From positions 453,227-517,226 of the forward strand of contig WELB01000055.1 in the NCBI GenBank assembly GCA_009602725.1: 64,000 nucleotides of DNA. The letters run 5' to 3'. The first letter of the stretch is position 1. Every line of letters begins with the position of its first letter. Origin of the DNA: Spirogloea muscicola. Lineage: Eukaryota; Streptophyta; Zygnematophyceae; Spirogloeales; Spirogloeaceae. The notes beneath the pieces were generated by a model. The model worked only from the letters and a program-made list of their open reading frames with translations. It was not told the origin of the DNA and did not search any database. Below are positions 11,740 through 22,800 of this stretch, piece by piece. The position numbers and the translations under genes were made by a program.

Positions 11740-12210
11740 AAAACAGTAAGCTCTTCCCAACGGGGCGAGGGGTGTGAACGGCCAGCCCAAAGGGGATGGA
11801 CAAGGTCCTGTAGGAGCTAAATCGACACAGCTGTGCAGGTGGCAGTAGGACTAATCAAGACTTCCTCACCATCGTCCAGGATATATGGCCAACGGTTCAT
11901 CATCAAGAAGACAACCGGCAACACTATTCAGCGCAGGTCGAATCTCTTTCAATTGGCCTCGCTTTAATTTCATGCGCACCGCGCGCCTTCTCTCTCTTTC
12001 AAGCACATCTGCTGGTCGTGAAGCATAGATGTTGCGATTTTTGTCGCCTGGCCGACGCCTTGTGGCTGCTGGAGTGGGCAGCTGCTGAAATATTGGAAAG
12101 GGCAGGAGGTCCAGGGCGGAAAGGGTACCCCGCACTACTGATTATTGAGCAGTCCGCAACACTACTCCGACTAAGCTGGGAGGGGAAAGGGGCGCGGTGC
12201 ACATGGAATA
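11740..12210. repeat. Repeat unit, candidate Copia LTR (left copy)
   Basis: About 450 bp here match 20345-20763 in the same orientation (for example GCAGGTCGAATCTCTTTCAA and GGTCCAGGGC shared), and 11088-11155 matches 20258-20330. The two copies flank the Copia block directly, with TG...CA-like ends. They could be its LTRs, the left one split by a LINE-B insertion. The alternative is a recurrent LINE 3'-flank repeat; I cannot decide. Confidence 0.45.
11943..12002 (+). mobile_element. 40-bp LINE-B tail insertion with 10-bp TSD
   Basis: TCTCTTTCAA at 11943-11952 is repeated at 11993-12002 around 40 bp of LINE-B 3'-tail sequence (ATTGGCCTCGCTTTAATTTC onward, ending in CGCGCGCCTTC). The paralogous unit at 20546-20555 has a single TCTCTTTCAA and no insert, so it is the empty site. 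The same tail sequence occurs at 62.2 kb. Confidence 0.85.
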
Positions 12211-15200
12211 AAAGGTTGGCGATATCAAGCCAATTATGTAAATCAGCCAAACCAAATAGACCTCTACATCTATCAAACTTGGGCTTAGGCAACCCCTTGG
12301 TCAGTATATCTGCAGTCATATCAGTAGTACTGCAATATTTCATTCTGATGACTCCTCCTACTTTCTCTCTAACAAAATGATGTTGTACTCTATATGCTTG
12401 GTACGAGCATGGTAGACAGGATTCTTGATCAATGCAATACTGCCTTGACTATCACTGAACAGAGTGGTTGCGTCAGATGAAGAGATAAACCCACATTCTT
12501 GAAGTAGTCTCCTCAACCAGGTTGCTTCCTGTGCTGCTCCAGTAGAAGCCATGTACTCTGCCTCTACAGTTGAAGTTGCTACAGTGCTGTTTTCGACTAC
12601 TCCAGCTCACTGCACCTCCTCCTAGCTGAAAAACATAGCCTGTTACTGATTTCCTGTCATCCAAGGTTCCTGCCCAATCAGCATCACAGAAACCCACCAA
12701 CTCATCACATTTGTCTCCCACTGCCTGAAAAGTCAAACAGACATTTCTGGTTCCCTGCAGATACCTCATGATTCTTTTCACAGCTTGCCAATGTTCTAAA
12801 CCAGGATCTTCCACAAACTGAGCAACAACTCCCACTGCTGCTGCTATGTCTGGACGCGCTGCCACAGCCACATACGTCAAGCATCCCACTGCTTCTCTAT
12901 AAGGTACTTGTGCCATTTGTCTCTTTTGGTGATCATTCTTTGGTCTCTGATCCTTGCTCAAAGTTTGTCTTGTATTCTGCGGAGTGGATATAGGATTGCA
13001 GTCTTGCATACCGAATTTGTCGAGGACTTCAGTAATGTACTTCGACAACCCCAGCTGTAGAAGCTTCTTGCCTCTATTTCTCTTCACTTGTATGCCCAAG
13101 AAGTATTCCAAAGACCCTAATTCCTTCATCTTCAATCTACCACTCAGCTCTTCCTTTCACTCTTTTCACTCCAACAGCTGAATCTCCCAAAATGATCAAA
13201 TCATCAACATGTATTGCTAGAGTCACCTTGGCAGGTTGTTTCCTCACATATACTCTATAATCTGCTTCAGATCTCTTGAAATCTTGATGTAGTAGAAAAG
13301 TGTCCATCTGTTCATGACAAGCTCTGGGTGCCTGTTTTAGTCCATACAATGATTTCTTGAGCTTGCAAACTTTGCTCTCCTTACTTTGACTGCAAAACCT
13401 GCAGGTTGCTGCATATATATCTCCTCATCTAAGTCTTCATTCAAGAAAGCTGTAGTCACAGCCATCTGCACTACTTCCAAATCATGAATAGCTGCCACGG
13501 CCAACAAACTCCTTACAGCACTATTCTTGACTACAGGAGCAAATGTCTCATTATAGTCTGTTCTTTCCTTCTGTGCACAACCTTTAGCCACAAGGCGTGC
13601 TTTGTATCTGTCAACAGACCCATCACTCTTGAGCTTCTTTTTGAAAATCCATTTAATAGGGATTGCCTTCCTATTAGTTGGTAAGTTTACCAGGTCCCAA
13701 GTGTAGTATTGTTCTCATTGATGGCGTTAAGTTCTGCTTCAGCAGCTGCTTTCCACTTGACAGCTTCATCACTACTCAAGGCTTCCTGAATAGTGAGAGG
13801 TTCATGAAGAGCAACAGCAGCAAAAATACGAACATCTGTTCTGTGACTTGCACACTGTCGGGCTTTGGGTTGCAACTTGTGCCGTGTTTCGGTTGGGATG
13901 TGCATCCACGCTGCACAACCAAATATCCTAAGATGAGCCACTGTAGGCTGCTTCCCTGTCCAGAATTGATATGGTGTCATATTCTCAATGACACGAGTGG
14001 GTAACCTACTCTGGAGATATTCTGCCGCTGCTACTGCTTCAGCCCAAAACTCAGGTGGTGTAGAGAAATGAAACAATAAGCACCTGGCAGTCTCCATCAA
14101 ACTTCTGTTCCACCTCTCTGCAACACCGTTTTGTTGAGGGCGGTACGCGGCAGTCAACTGCCTGTGTATACCCTGTTGCTGACAAAAGCTTTTGAACTCT
14201 TTAGAGATATACTCTCTACTGTTGTCGGATCGGAGAGCCTTCACTTTTCGCCCTGTTTACAACTCTACTGCAGCTTTGAAAATTTTTAAATTTTCCAACA
14301 CTTCACTCTTGTTTTTCAGAAAATATACTGTACTCCACCTGCTGGCATCATCGATGAATGAGAGAATGTATCTACTCCCTCCTAAGGATGATGTTTGCAT
14401 AGGTCCACAAACACTAGAGTGTACTAGGTCTAACAGACCAGAAGCCCTATAGTGTTCACCAGCAACTGGAGGTTGAAGATGAAGTTTACCTTGCACACAG
14501 GCTGAACAACACTCAATTTCAGTAGGAACAACTTTCAATCCACACACCAAGCTCTGTGTTTGTCCCATCCTCTTCACATTTGGATGCCCCAATCGTGCAT
14601 GCCATTGCTTGTCTTGTGATATGGCAGTCTGATATGCTTGACCCTGCACCTGTTCCTGTCCCTGTTCCTGTCCCTGCATCTTTCTGTTTCTGTACCTGTT
14701 AATTCAAAAGAAAGAGATCTTTTTCTCTCCGACCTGTAAGAGTAGGATATTCATGTTTCTCAATCACACAGCGATCATTTTCACAAGTAACGCGATAACC
14801 AGTTTTGAGCAGCTGAGGTACCTACAATAAATTTGCTGCCAATGCAGGCACATGTAGCACACCGTTGAACAACTGCTCATTGATGCCGTTCAACCTAGGC
14901 ACCTGCAAACGCACTTGGCCAATTCCAACAGCAGGATGTACACTAGCATCTCCCAAGAAGACCCTGAAAGGAGCAATGCGTTCATACTTCTGCAGCCAAT
15001 CACGTCAATATGTGAAATGATGCGTGGCGCCACTGTCAATTAGCCAACTGTTTCTTGTTGACTTGACCTGCTCTCCACATAGGTGAGCCTGAACCCCATT
15101 GTATCTATTGTAACTTCTGTGCCTCTGTGATCATCACTCAGAGCCTGCCGTCTTGGACAATTGTTGATTATATGGCCAGGTTGACGACAGTAGTAACATA

Positions 15201-18200
15201 TCCTGCCATCTGGCTGATAACGTCTCCCATCATTCCACCCAGGTCGGTCAGGAGAGTCCCTAACATGTGCCCTGTTATCTGTCTGATATCGCCTGCCCTC
15301 ATTCCACCTAGATCAGTCCAGATGATCCCTAAAGCCTGGCTCCACAATGCGTCTGACCATCAAAGCTGCATTTATACCCTGCACAGCACGCCTCTGCTCT
15401 GCCATCTCTCTTTCCTTGTGAAGAAAAATGCGGCTGCTGATATTAAAGAATCGGCTGTAAAATGGCAGCCAGATGCATACAGGTGTTCATGACGTAGCCA
15501 AAGGCTAGGCAGACAGGGCGCCCTCAATACCCCCGTGTCAGCAGTAGGAAGTCAGATGAGCTGAGGGGAGGAAGAGCAACCCCGCTGCGCAGACCAGAGG
15601 CTGCTGCAAGGGCGCGACCAGCCCGGCGATGCAAAGCAATCGCCTGGACCGCTGTAGGCACATAGACAGACGCATTTGGTAGCAGGACACAAGACCCATA
15701 GGCACCGAGCCACCGGGAAAGGCTGCACCCTGTTCCCAGCGCCGCTGGTCAGCTTGAGAGGCCAGCAGCGAAAGTAACGAGGACCACCAACCCCCGTAAC
15801 ACCCATGGATGTCCATGGCCAGGGGGTAAAAGGTATCACCCGCCGGGTGGTCCTTGTACTTGCTCAAGTTCTTCTGTTCGGCCACCTTCACGGCATAGCC
15901 GGTCTCAGAAGTAATGGGGCCCTTCGTGCGGAAGCTGTCGGTTAGGACGACGTCCATGAGGAGCCGCTTGCCACCTCCCAGGGGGACGCCAACTAGATCG
16001 ACACGCCTCGTCCGAGGGACCCCGTTGCGGAGTTGGATGGGCATCACCCCGGTGCTCTCCAACGCCACTTGACATCCCGCCTCCTTGACGATGCCATACA
16101 TGGCAACACGTAGGAGGTTGTGGGAGCCCATGCGCTCACTGCCTCTGGCAGACCTGAGCATGTGGTCACCCATGAGCAATGCATCATGCTCAATTAGCCC
16201 ACATTCACACTTGGTCACCCCTGCCAAGCACAGGGACGGTAAGCCAAGGCGGCGGCGCATAGCATCGCAGCACGAAGCATTTTCCATCAGCAAGCCCGCA
16301 TGCAAAGGCAAAGCGCGGAGCCACTCAGACGCTCCCAGAGACGAAACAGATAGGAGCCGAGCCTGGCCTCGAGCATCCCCTTGGAGGAGACTCCGGAGAT
16401 GCTCCAGTGGTTGCTCGTCTGCAGCACATGAAAACCGCGATTGAGCCTTAACATCAGAAACGTCAGCCCCTCCAGCAAACCCAACAGGCTCATTCACCAG
16501 AGGCGGGTATGCGGCAAAGAGGTCCTGTTGGCATGCTTTGAGGATCACTTGGAAAGGCAGACTCCCCTGAACCACGTTACTGATGTGAGGCGCCAATACA
16601 CGTTGTTGCTCAAGGAGGAATCGTCCAGATATGGACGAAGCCACTTGAGCCCAGCAGCCAAGGTACGCTGGTCTGCATAAGCCGACCAAGGGGCGACAAC
16701 CAAGCCCACCGTGGCGTATGGGCGGCAGCGTACATTGCACCAGTGCTGCTGGAGACTGCTCTAGGAGTGGGTGAGCAATCAGATCAGCAAGGCATTGCTG
16801 AAGCTTGACATCAATGGATGCATAGATAGCATCCAAGCTGACCGATGGTGGGACCATACGCAAGAGGTAGCACGGCCGCTGTGCCACAGTCCTGGTCAAA
16901 ATGGCCACTGCCAACTGAGAGTCCCCGAGGCTGGGGAGCTCTGGCAGGACCTGCATGTATCCTTGGAGACGAGCAAGGACAGCACCCTCCGAGAAAGACG
17001 GGTCCCATAGTGGCACTCCCAAGATTCTTAAGCCGCCCTCTGGAGTCTGACAAGATGTCGGCAACGAGGGGAAGAGGGGAAGAGGGATGCCAATGGGGGA
17101 CCAGGCAGAGCACTTAGCCGGATTGACCCCAAGCCCGATAAGCTGGAGCTGGTGCTGAAGCGTGCCAAAAGCTCGCAGCACCTCCTCTGGGGGGCCGAGG
17201 AGCGTGGTATTATCCGCATAGCTCGGGAGGAGAACGCCAGGGTGAGCGCTCGCCGTGTTGCGCAAAGCACGGTGATGCGCCAGAGCGAAGAGGAAACCAC
17301 CCATTGGATCACCTTGGCGTGTCCCCGTCTTTGACTGCAGAACAGCCAAAGAAATCCCTGCCCCCCACAACAATGCAGATGGCGAGCCATACATGCAGCG
17401 GAAGTGAGGGAGGAGGGTGGGAAAGTACTGCCTTAGCTCCTCGGCAGTAACCTGCCGATCCACAGAGTTGAAGGCGTTCTGTACGTCCACACTCAAGGCC
17501 AGCCAATTGGGGTTGACATCCAGCGCCGCTCGTACCCCGTGCACCAGGGTCTCAGCGCCAGCACGCATCCCTGCCCAAACTGGTGGAAATGGAAGTGCGC
17601 CTGGGCATCGTCCTGGATCTGCATGATTAGCGTGCGCCCCACGAGGCGCGACAGAACCTCCCCCATCGAGATAGGACGCACTCCCCCGCTGTCCTTCTGC
17701 AAAGCAATGAGATTGCTTGTGAAGAGGACTGCGCCTACACGATGGGTGAGGTGTCCACGCGCAACATGTTGCGCGACCCTCAGCAGCAGATCGAAATCCT
17801 CCGAGTCGTCCTCCCCATACAGCTCCCACAAGTGCTCAAAGAGCATGCCCAATGGACCCCCGGCGACTGCCTTGCGGCTACTCACAATTGCCCGACGAAA
17901 GACAGCCGGGTCCAGGTTCACCGGTTGAGCAGGCCGTGAAGCTCTCCATCCATGTATCTAATCTTTGCGGGGCCGGAGGATGGAGCTGCTCGAGTGCGGC
18001 CAAGGTTGCCGCATCATGCGGTGCTGGTGTGGAGGGCTCCAAGGCTTGGGCAGCCCTGGCAAGGTCGCCGGCTCGGCCAGATCGGATGGCGCGTCGCTTG
18101 CCCGCCTCCTTGATATCCATTTCCGACGTGGTGGGCCAATAGTTGGCTTGCACAAGTTGCGCAGCCGCTTGGTGCTTTGCAAGTAGCAGCTGCCACTCCC

Positions 18201-18930
18201 CACCTTCAAAGAGGTGAAGGCACAGCAGCAGCTCCTTGCGACCTGCCCTCCCCTGCGGCAGGCGACCAAGCAAGAGTCGCGGAAACAACACAAACACAGC
18301 CCATGCAGCCTCATCCTCCCTGTCACGAGCCAGACGTCTCAGAAGTAATGGGGCCCTTCGTCCGGAAGCTGTCGGTTAGGACGACAGAAGGCGAGTCAGA
18401 ACAAACTCCACAGTCAAATCATCCCTGTTGGACATCGTTGTATCTCTGACAGCAGCATATTTGATGGCAGTCCCATCATGATGGCAAGAATCTGATGCTG
18501 GACTGGCACTTCTGCTCCAAAATCATGTAGCTGTAGTGCCAAGACCTCCACTCTAATTACAAACTCCTGTATACCTTCATCCTCTTCCTTCTTGCACTCT
18601 CTGAGCACGTACTAAGATAGTATACTCTATCGATGCCTCTATTCTCAAACTTGAATTTCAAGTGATCCCAAATCTGGCTGGCTAATGGCCATTTGACTAG
18701 ACCAACCATCTCTTCATCTGATATGTTGGCCATCAAGAGGGCTGATGCTGCCCTGTTCTCTCTTGAAGAAGGACGACACAACCCACGCACTGGATTAGAT
18801 TCGACTGCATCCCAGACTTCTTGGTATTGAAGCAATCTAGTCATCTTCCACTTCCAAACTGGCCAACTTGTCTCTCTTGACAGCTTGGGACTATGGACAG
18901 GAAGTGAGCCGCCCAGTGGGCCCATAACCT
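12210..18930 (-). mobile_element. Copia (Ty1-type) LTR retrotransposon fossil
   Basis: A broken Ty1/Copia element on the minus strand, interrupted by a LINE-D copy at about 15450-18386. In element order it has a gag region with a UBN2-like segment (18930-18390), a CCHC zinc knuckle CYYCRQPGHIINNC (about 15200), a protease region (about 15050), integrase with GPMQTSSLGGSRY and YRPQQNGVAERWNRSLME blocks (about 14600-13900), reverse transcriptase with MYGLKQAPRA and IHVDDLII (about 13600-13100), and RNase H with GFCDADWAGTLDDRKS and HIEYN (about 12750-12300). It carries several breaks, roughly ten, and is not functional. Protein blocks remain easy to read, so it is of moderate age. A possible LTR pair is listed separately. 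Confidence 0.9.
15450..18386 (-). mobile_element. LINE-D inserted into Copia
   Basis: A 5'-truncated RLE-type LINE on the minus strand. It starts within the region before the RT (VLFPRLLLGRLPQGRAG) and runs to a stop at 15524-15526 after S-S-D-F-L-L-L-T-R-G-Y. The RT has GTRQGDPMGGFLFALAHHRA and a YADN box where the active element should have Y/F-A-D-D, so a catalytic Asp is replaced by Asn. The endonuclease region has CECGL...H then RRVDLVG, LLMDVVLTD and a following Lys. Frameshifts near 17900, 17560 and 15600 divide the reading frame. The 3' tail ends in a GGCTG-CCATTTTA-CAGCC hairpin (15450-15467). The 5' junction carries about 50 bp copied from its own endonuclease region (18333-18385 matches 15900-15950). 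Confidence 0.85.
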
Positions 18931-19140
18931 GAAACGACTCTTACTCTGCCTGCCCTCGTCTTTCTTGATCTGCAACCTGAACCTGCTGTTCACGATCTGC
19001 GTTTTGTACCTGTCCTCCATGCCTTACAGCCACTTCCTGTCTTGAGGTAGGAGGACCGGCAGATCGTCCTCGCCTTGGTGCAAATGCGGACGCAAACGCA
19101 GACATGGTCACAAAGAGTTCAGAGTAACACAAAGGCTTGC
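18931..19140. other. Copia 5' flank, unassigned
   Basis: Lies upstream of the Copia gag start on the element strand. No primer-binding site of the usual tRNA-Met type is recognisable. Nothing else is seen. Confidence 0.3.
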
Positions 19141-19159
19141 CTGGTTACACACAGAGCCG

Positions 19160-19370
19160 GCGAGCACTCAGCTCCACCTGGCCGCACCCACAGCACCGTC
19201 TTGCCGCACACAGAGCCGCCGCGCACGCAGCGCCGCCTAGTCGCACACAGAGCCGCCGCGCACGCAGCGCCGCCTCGCCGCACACAGAGCCGACGCGCAC
19301 ACACCGCCGCCTCGCCGCACACAGAGCCGCCGCGCACACAGCGCCGCTTCGCCGCACTCAGAGCCACAGG
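19160..19370. repeat. 37-bp minisatellite
   Basis: Five or so tandem copies of a 37-bp unit based on CACACAGAGCCGCCGCGCAC plus GCAGCGCCGCCTCGCCG. Units beginning at 19207 and 19244 are nearly identical. The period is not a multiple of three, so open frames across it are artefacts of composition. It ends against the start of a LINE-C copy. Confidence 0.85.
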
Positions 19371-19424
19371 ATTGTTCGGACCAATCGTGTCTTCTGCCGG
19401 AGCCTCCCTTATCTGACGCCCTGA

Positions 19425-20105
19425 GGTGGTGGGCGTCCACAATCTCCTACGGGACGCCCTGGCGGGCTTGATGCGCGACGCCGGCTACCGCGCCATCGTT
19501 GAAGTGAGCAATGTAATGCCCATCACCACGGATTCCCAGGGAGGCCATCACCGTCGCACCCTGGACATTGTGGGTGTACAACCTGGCGGAGGCCCACGAG
19601 CTTTGGTTGATGTGGTGGTGACTGAGGCATACAAGAGTTCCGCTTCCACACACATTGCTGGCCACGCAGTGGGAGGTGCTGAGCAGAAAAAGCTCCGACA
19701 CTACTCAGACTACCCCCGCAGTGACCACCTCCTCCCGGCCGCAATCGACACTTTCGGCTGCTTGGGTCCTCGCTTCCATACCCTACTCGAGAACATAGCG
19801 AGTCTGGGATATGCACGACGCGAGGATATGCTCCCAGCCCAGATGGGTATGCCGGCAGCCTATCTGTCATTTCTGCGACGTCGAGTGTCAACCTGTCTGC
19901 AACGAGCTCAGGCGTATGCTCTGCATCAGAAAGCTGGTCGAGCCTTAGCTGCTGGCACAAGAGCTAGTCAATTGCCGTCCGGTATTCGAGCGTCAGCTAG
20001 CGACCTCTATGTGCTGACTCGTGGTTACTGAGCGGGTCAGCTTAGCAGCAGGTGACGTACATTTGTCCAATGTGCTTGCCTTTGTACTTGGCCACACATG
20101 GCCTC
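19425..20105 (+). mobile_element. LINE-C endonuclease fragment with intact C-terminus
   Basis: A 5'-truncated LINE-C copy with an undisturbed 200-residue frame. It begins in GVHNLLRDALAGLMRDAGYR and continues with RRTLDIVGVQPGGGPRALVD, VVVTEAY, AEQKKLRHYSDYPRSDHLLP, AIDTFGCLGPRFHTLLENIA and CLQRAQAYALHQKAGRALAA. It ends SDLYVLTRGY at TGA 20029-20031. The D...D...K arrangement fits the restriction-like endonuclease of R2-type LINEs. The CCHC finger is missing because truncation lies just upstream. The tail (CAATGTGCTTGCCTTTGTAC, TTGGCCACACATGGCC) has a small GGCC hairpin. Confidence 0.85.
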
Positions 20106-20257
20106 CCCATCTCTTAATATACACGCATTATCTAGGGAGACTCTCATCGGCCTAGCCGACCCACTGACTCACCATATTTCTATATTCAACAAGTACCACC
20201 CCTTCCAGCTTCCGCGCAATAGCAGTAATCGATACTGCTACTTCACTATATGGAGCG

Positions 20258-20763
20258 CTGATGACGCGGCGGGGCTCAGACGGCGACGCCTGACGCTGAG
20301 TACGGTTCGTCGTCGCCACCTGCATCGACTGTGACTTGGCATCTTTGAAGACTGTAAACTCTTTTTGAGGGGGCGAGGGGCGTGAAAGACCAACCCAATG
20401 AAAATGGACAAGGTCCGACAGAAGCTAAAAGCTCACAGCTATGCAAGTGGCAGGAGGAATTAGTAGTAAGACTACTTCAACCTCATCATGGATCTAGGCC
20501 CAACATAGAAAATACAACCGGTAACACTATAGAGTGCAGGTCGAATCTCTTTCAAACACATCTGCCGGCGGAGAAGCACAATGACGCAATCTGTGTCAAT
20601 CGCTGGGTTGTAAGGCTTTTGGCCGGCGCCTTGTGGCTGCTAGAGTTAGCTTCTGTGACGGGCAAGAGGTCCAGGGCAGGACAGGGTACCCCACACTACT
20701 CACAATTATTTAGTCTGCTGATTTACTCCCCCCTTAGCGGGGAGGGGAGGGCGCGCAGTGAGC
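20258..20763. repeat. Repeat unit, candidate Copia LTR (right copy)
   Basis: Second copy of the unit at 11088-11155 plus 11740-12210, same orientation. It keeps the empty site TCTCTTTCAA (20546-20555) and contains a minus-strand LINE-type hairpin at about 20390. Its left end starts TGATGACGCGG versus TGGTGACGCGG in the other copy; its right end merges into a LINE-B tail, which makes the LTR reading uncertain. Confidence 0.45.
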
Positions 20764-21600
20764 ATGAAATGAAAGCATGGCCAGATTTAGCCAATAATGT
20801 TGAGGCAAAAACTAGTGCAAACAAATAAGGCTACATGCAACGAAGCTCATGTGAAGGTGGCTAAGGTACGAGTGTGATGTTAGTACCTTACCGGTGAACG
20901 CATACGAATCCGACAAGCTAACTTGGGGAGCCAGAGCACCGCCATGGAAGCTGGTGGCCTAACTTAAAGTGCGCCCAGCATGCTGATGAATAGCCAGAGC
21001 CTGCCAGCGCTGCAGACTAAGCAAAAGCCGCATATTGTAACATGCAATCAATGACTGCGGAATGCTAGTGTGCCCAAGCCCCCCACAACTGCGACGGCGC
21101 GCATCAAACAGTCGATGTTGGATGAGGGAGGACCATATCATACCGTAGCCACTGTAAAGATTTATAGCAAACGGATACAAGTGGTCTTCTAGGAGTGGTC
21201 CTTGCAATGCCTCTCCTTATTGCTCTCCGCGCTGGACAATGCCCAGCCAGGCACAAATGATGTGAATGCTCCAGCTTTTGTATGCGTCAGCAAGTACAAC
21301 GTCCAGGAGCAGGCGAGGCCCACCGCTCCGACAGGTGGCGACCACGTCCAGATGCCGCAAGTATGGCTTCCTGCGCCTGTTGGGGATTGGCATGATGCAG
21401 GACACCTACATAACCAGATGATATTCCGCCTCGCGCACAATTTCAAGCATGGTATCTCTGAGTAGGTCGTGAGAGGTGCGCAATGGACTCACCCACCTCA
21501 ACACACATCAGCATGTACGCAGCTAGAGCGATCTTATCATCGGCAATATAGTCACACTCGCACTGGCGGATGCCAGCTAATCAAAGGGCCCGTAGGCTGA
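20764..21600 (-). mobile_element. LINE-B fragment
   Basis: Minus-strand 3' part of LINE-B. From the 5' side it reads a degenerate CCHC segment near 21470-21560 (CECDYIADDKIALAAYML), then DVVATCRSGGPRLLLDVVLA, an FAINLYSGYGMIWSSLIQHR block (21.15 kb) and SLQRWQALAIHQHAGRTL (20.98 kb). The tail at 20745-20900 includes GAAATGAAAG, GGCAAAAACTAGTGCAAAC on the plus strand and a GGTAC...GTACC pairing. Several frameshifts break the frame. Confidence 0.7.
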
Positions 21601-21659
21601 GGTGATAATGTAGCGCTGTACCAAATAGGTAATCCGAAAGCTGAAGGAACTTGTATATG

Positions 21660-22800
21660 GTCATTCGCCTCCAACGCGTCGAGGGGCGTATCCTCAGACT
21701 CCAGAGCGTCGAGGGGCGAGGTCTTTGGGGGGGAGCAAGCGCCATGCCAGGCCGCGTTCCAGCCCCACCTCCCCACTCAAGGCCTTCGGCCGCCTGGGCC
21801 GTCTGGCCCAGGCCGCTCTCCTGCCTGGACTCTCCGCCCACCAGGGGTCAGCGCCCCTCAGGAGCCACAGCACCTTGGCGCCGGCGTGTCCAGTGATGGC
21901 GGCACCACCAATGGACGTGGAGAAGCAGGGGTCAGCCAAGGTTTGGCAGAATGGGGTAAGCGCCGTGGCACCGCTGCAGAGCAGAGACAATTAGAGGCCT
22001 TGAAGAAGCCTTGGAGGATGGTGAGCTTGTCAGAGCCGAGGTTACACTCCTGTGCAACGGTCATGGGTATCGGACATCGGCAACGACCTAGTAGCTGGTG
22101 GACTTGAATTTTTTGCAGAGAAGGCAACAGTGGAGTGGCGGGTGAATAGCAGCCATAGCCGATGTAAGATGCTGAGCCACTGGGACAGAGGCTGCCGCGG
22201 CGCGACCGCCGCCGCCCTCGCCGTCGATGCAGGCGTCACTCGCGCATCGCTGTCGCAGCGTCGCTTCGCTCAGCATCTACGACCGCTACGGCTGCTATTC
22301 GCCCGCCACTCCACTGTTGCCTTTGGCCGATCCAAGTCCAACACCTACTAGGTCGTCTTGTCAAATCACGCATTGGGGAGCGTTGCACAGGAGTCTAACC
22401 TCGGCTACAACGAACTCACCATGACTCTAGGCCTCCAGTCGTATTCTCTTCTTTCCACCGGTGCCACGGCGCTTACCCTATACTGACAAACCCTGGCTTA
22501 CCCCTACTTCTCCACATCCATTGGTGGCGGCGCCATCACTGTTCTCCCGTCGGTCGCGCCGGCCGGACGCGCCGGCCCCGAGGAGCTGTGGCTCCTGAGG
22601 GGCGCTGACCCCTGGCGGCGGGGAGCCTCGGCGGGCGAGCGGCCTGGCCAGACGGCGCAGGCGGGCGAAGGCCTCGAGCGCGGAGGTAGGGCTGGAACAC
22701 GGCCTGGCGTGGCGCGTGCCCTCCCCAAGACCACCTCGCCCCTCGACGCCCTGGAGCCCGAGGATGCGCCCCTCGACGACGCGATAGACGCCTTAGACGC
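21660..22800. repeat. 1.1-kb foldback (long inverted repeat)
   Basis: Two arms of about 500 nt are inverted copies of each other around a short centre near 22175-22275. Matching pairs include GCGTCGAGGGGCG (21675 and 21707) with CGCCCCTCGACG (22738, 22767), CCAATGGACGTGGAGAAG (21907) with CTTCTCCACATCCATTGG (22505), and CAACAGTGGAGTGGCGGG (22125) with CCCGCCACTCCACTGTTG (22300). The arms have diverged by point changes and small indels, so this is not an assembly palindrome. No transposase is visible. A transcript would form a long imperfect hairpin. Confidence 0.85.

Noticed and set aside
19119-19442. Cysteine- and arginine-rich frames over the minisatellite
   Set aside because: The 37-bp period rotates the frame, so the apparent repeat peptides are by-products.
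21660-22800. Foldback as an assembly palindrome
   Set aside because: The arms differ by many substitutions and indels, which an assembly artefact would not produce.
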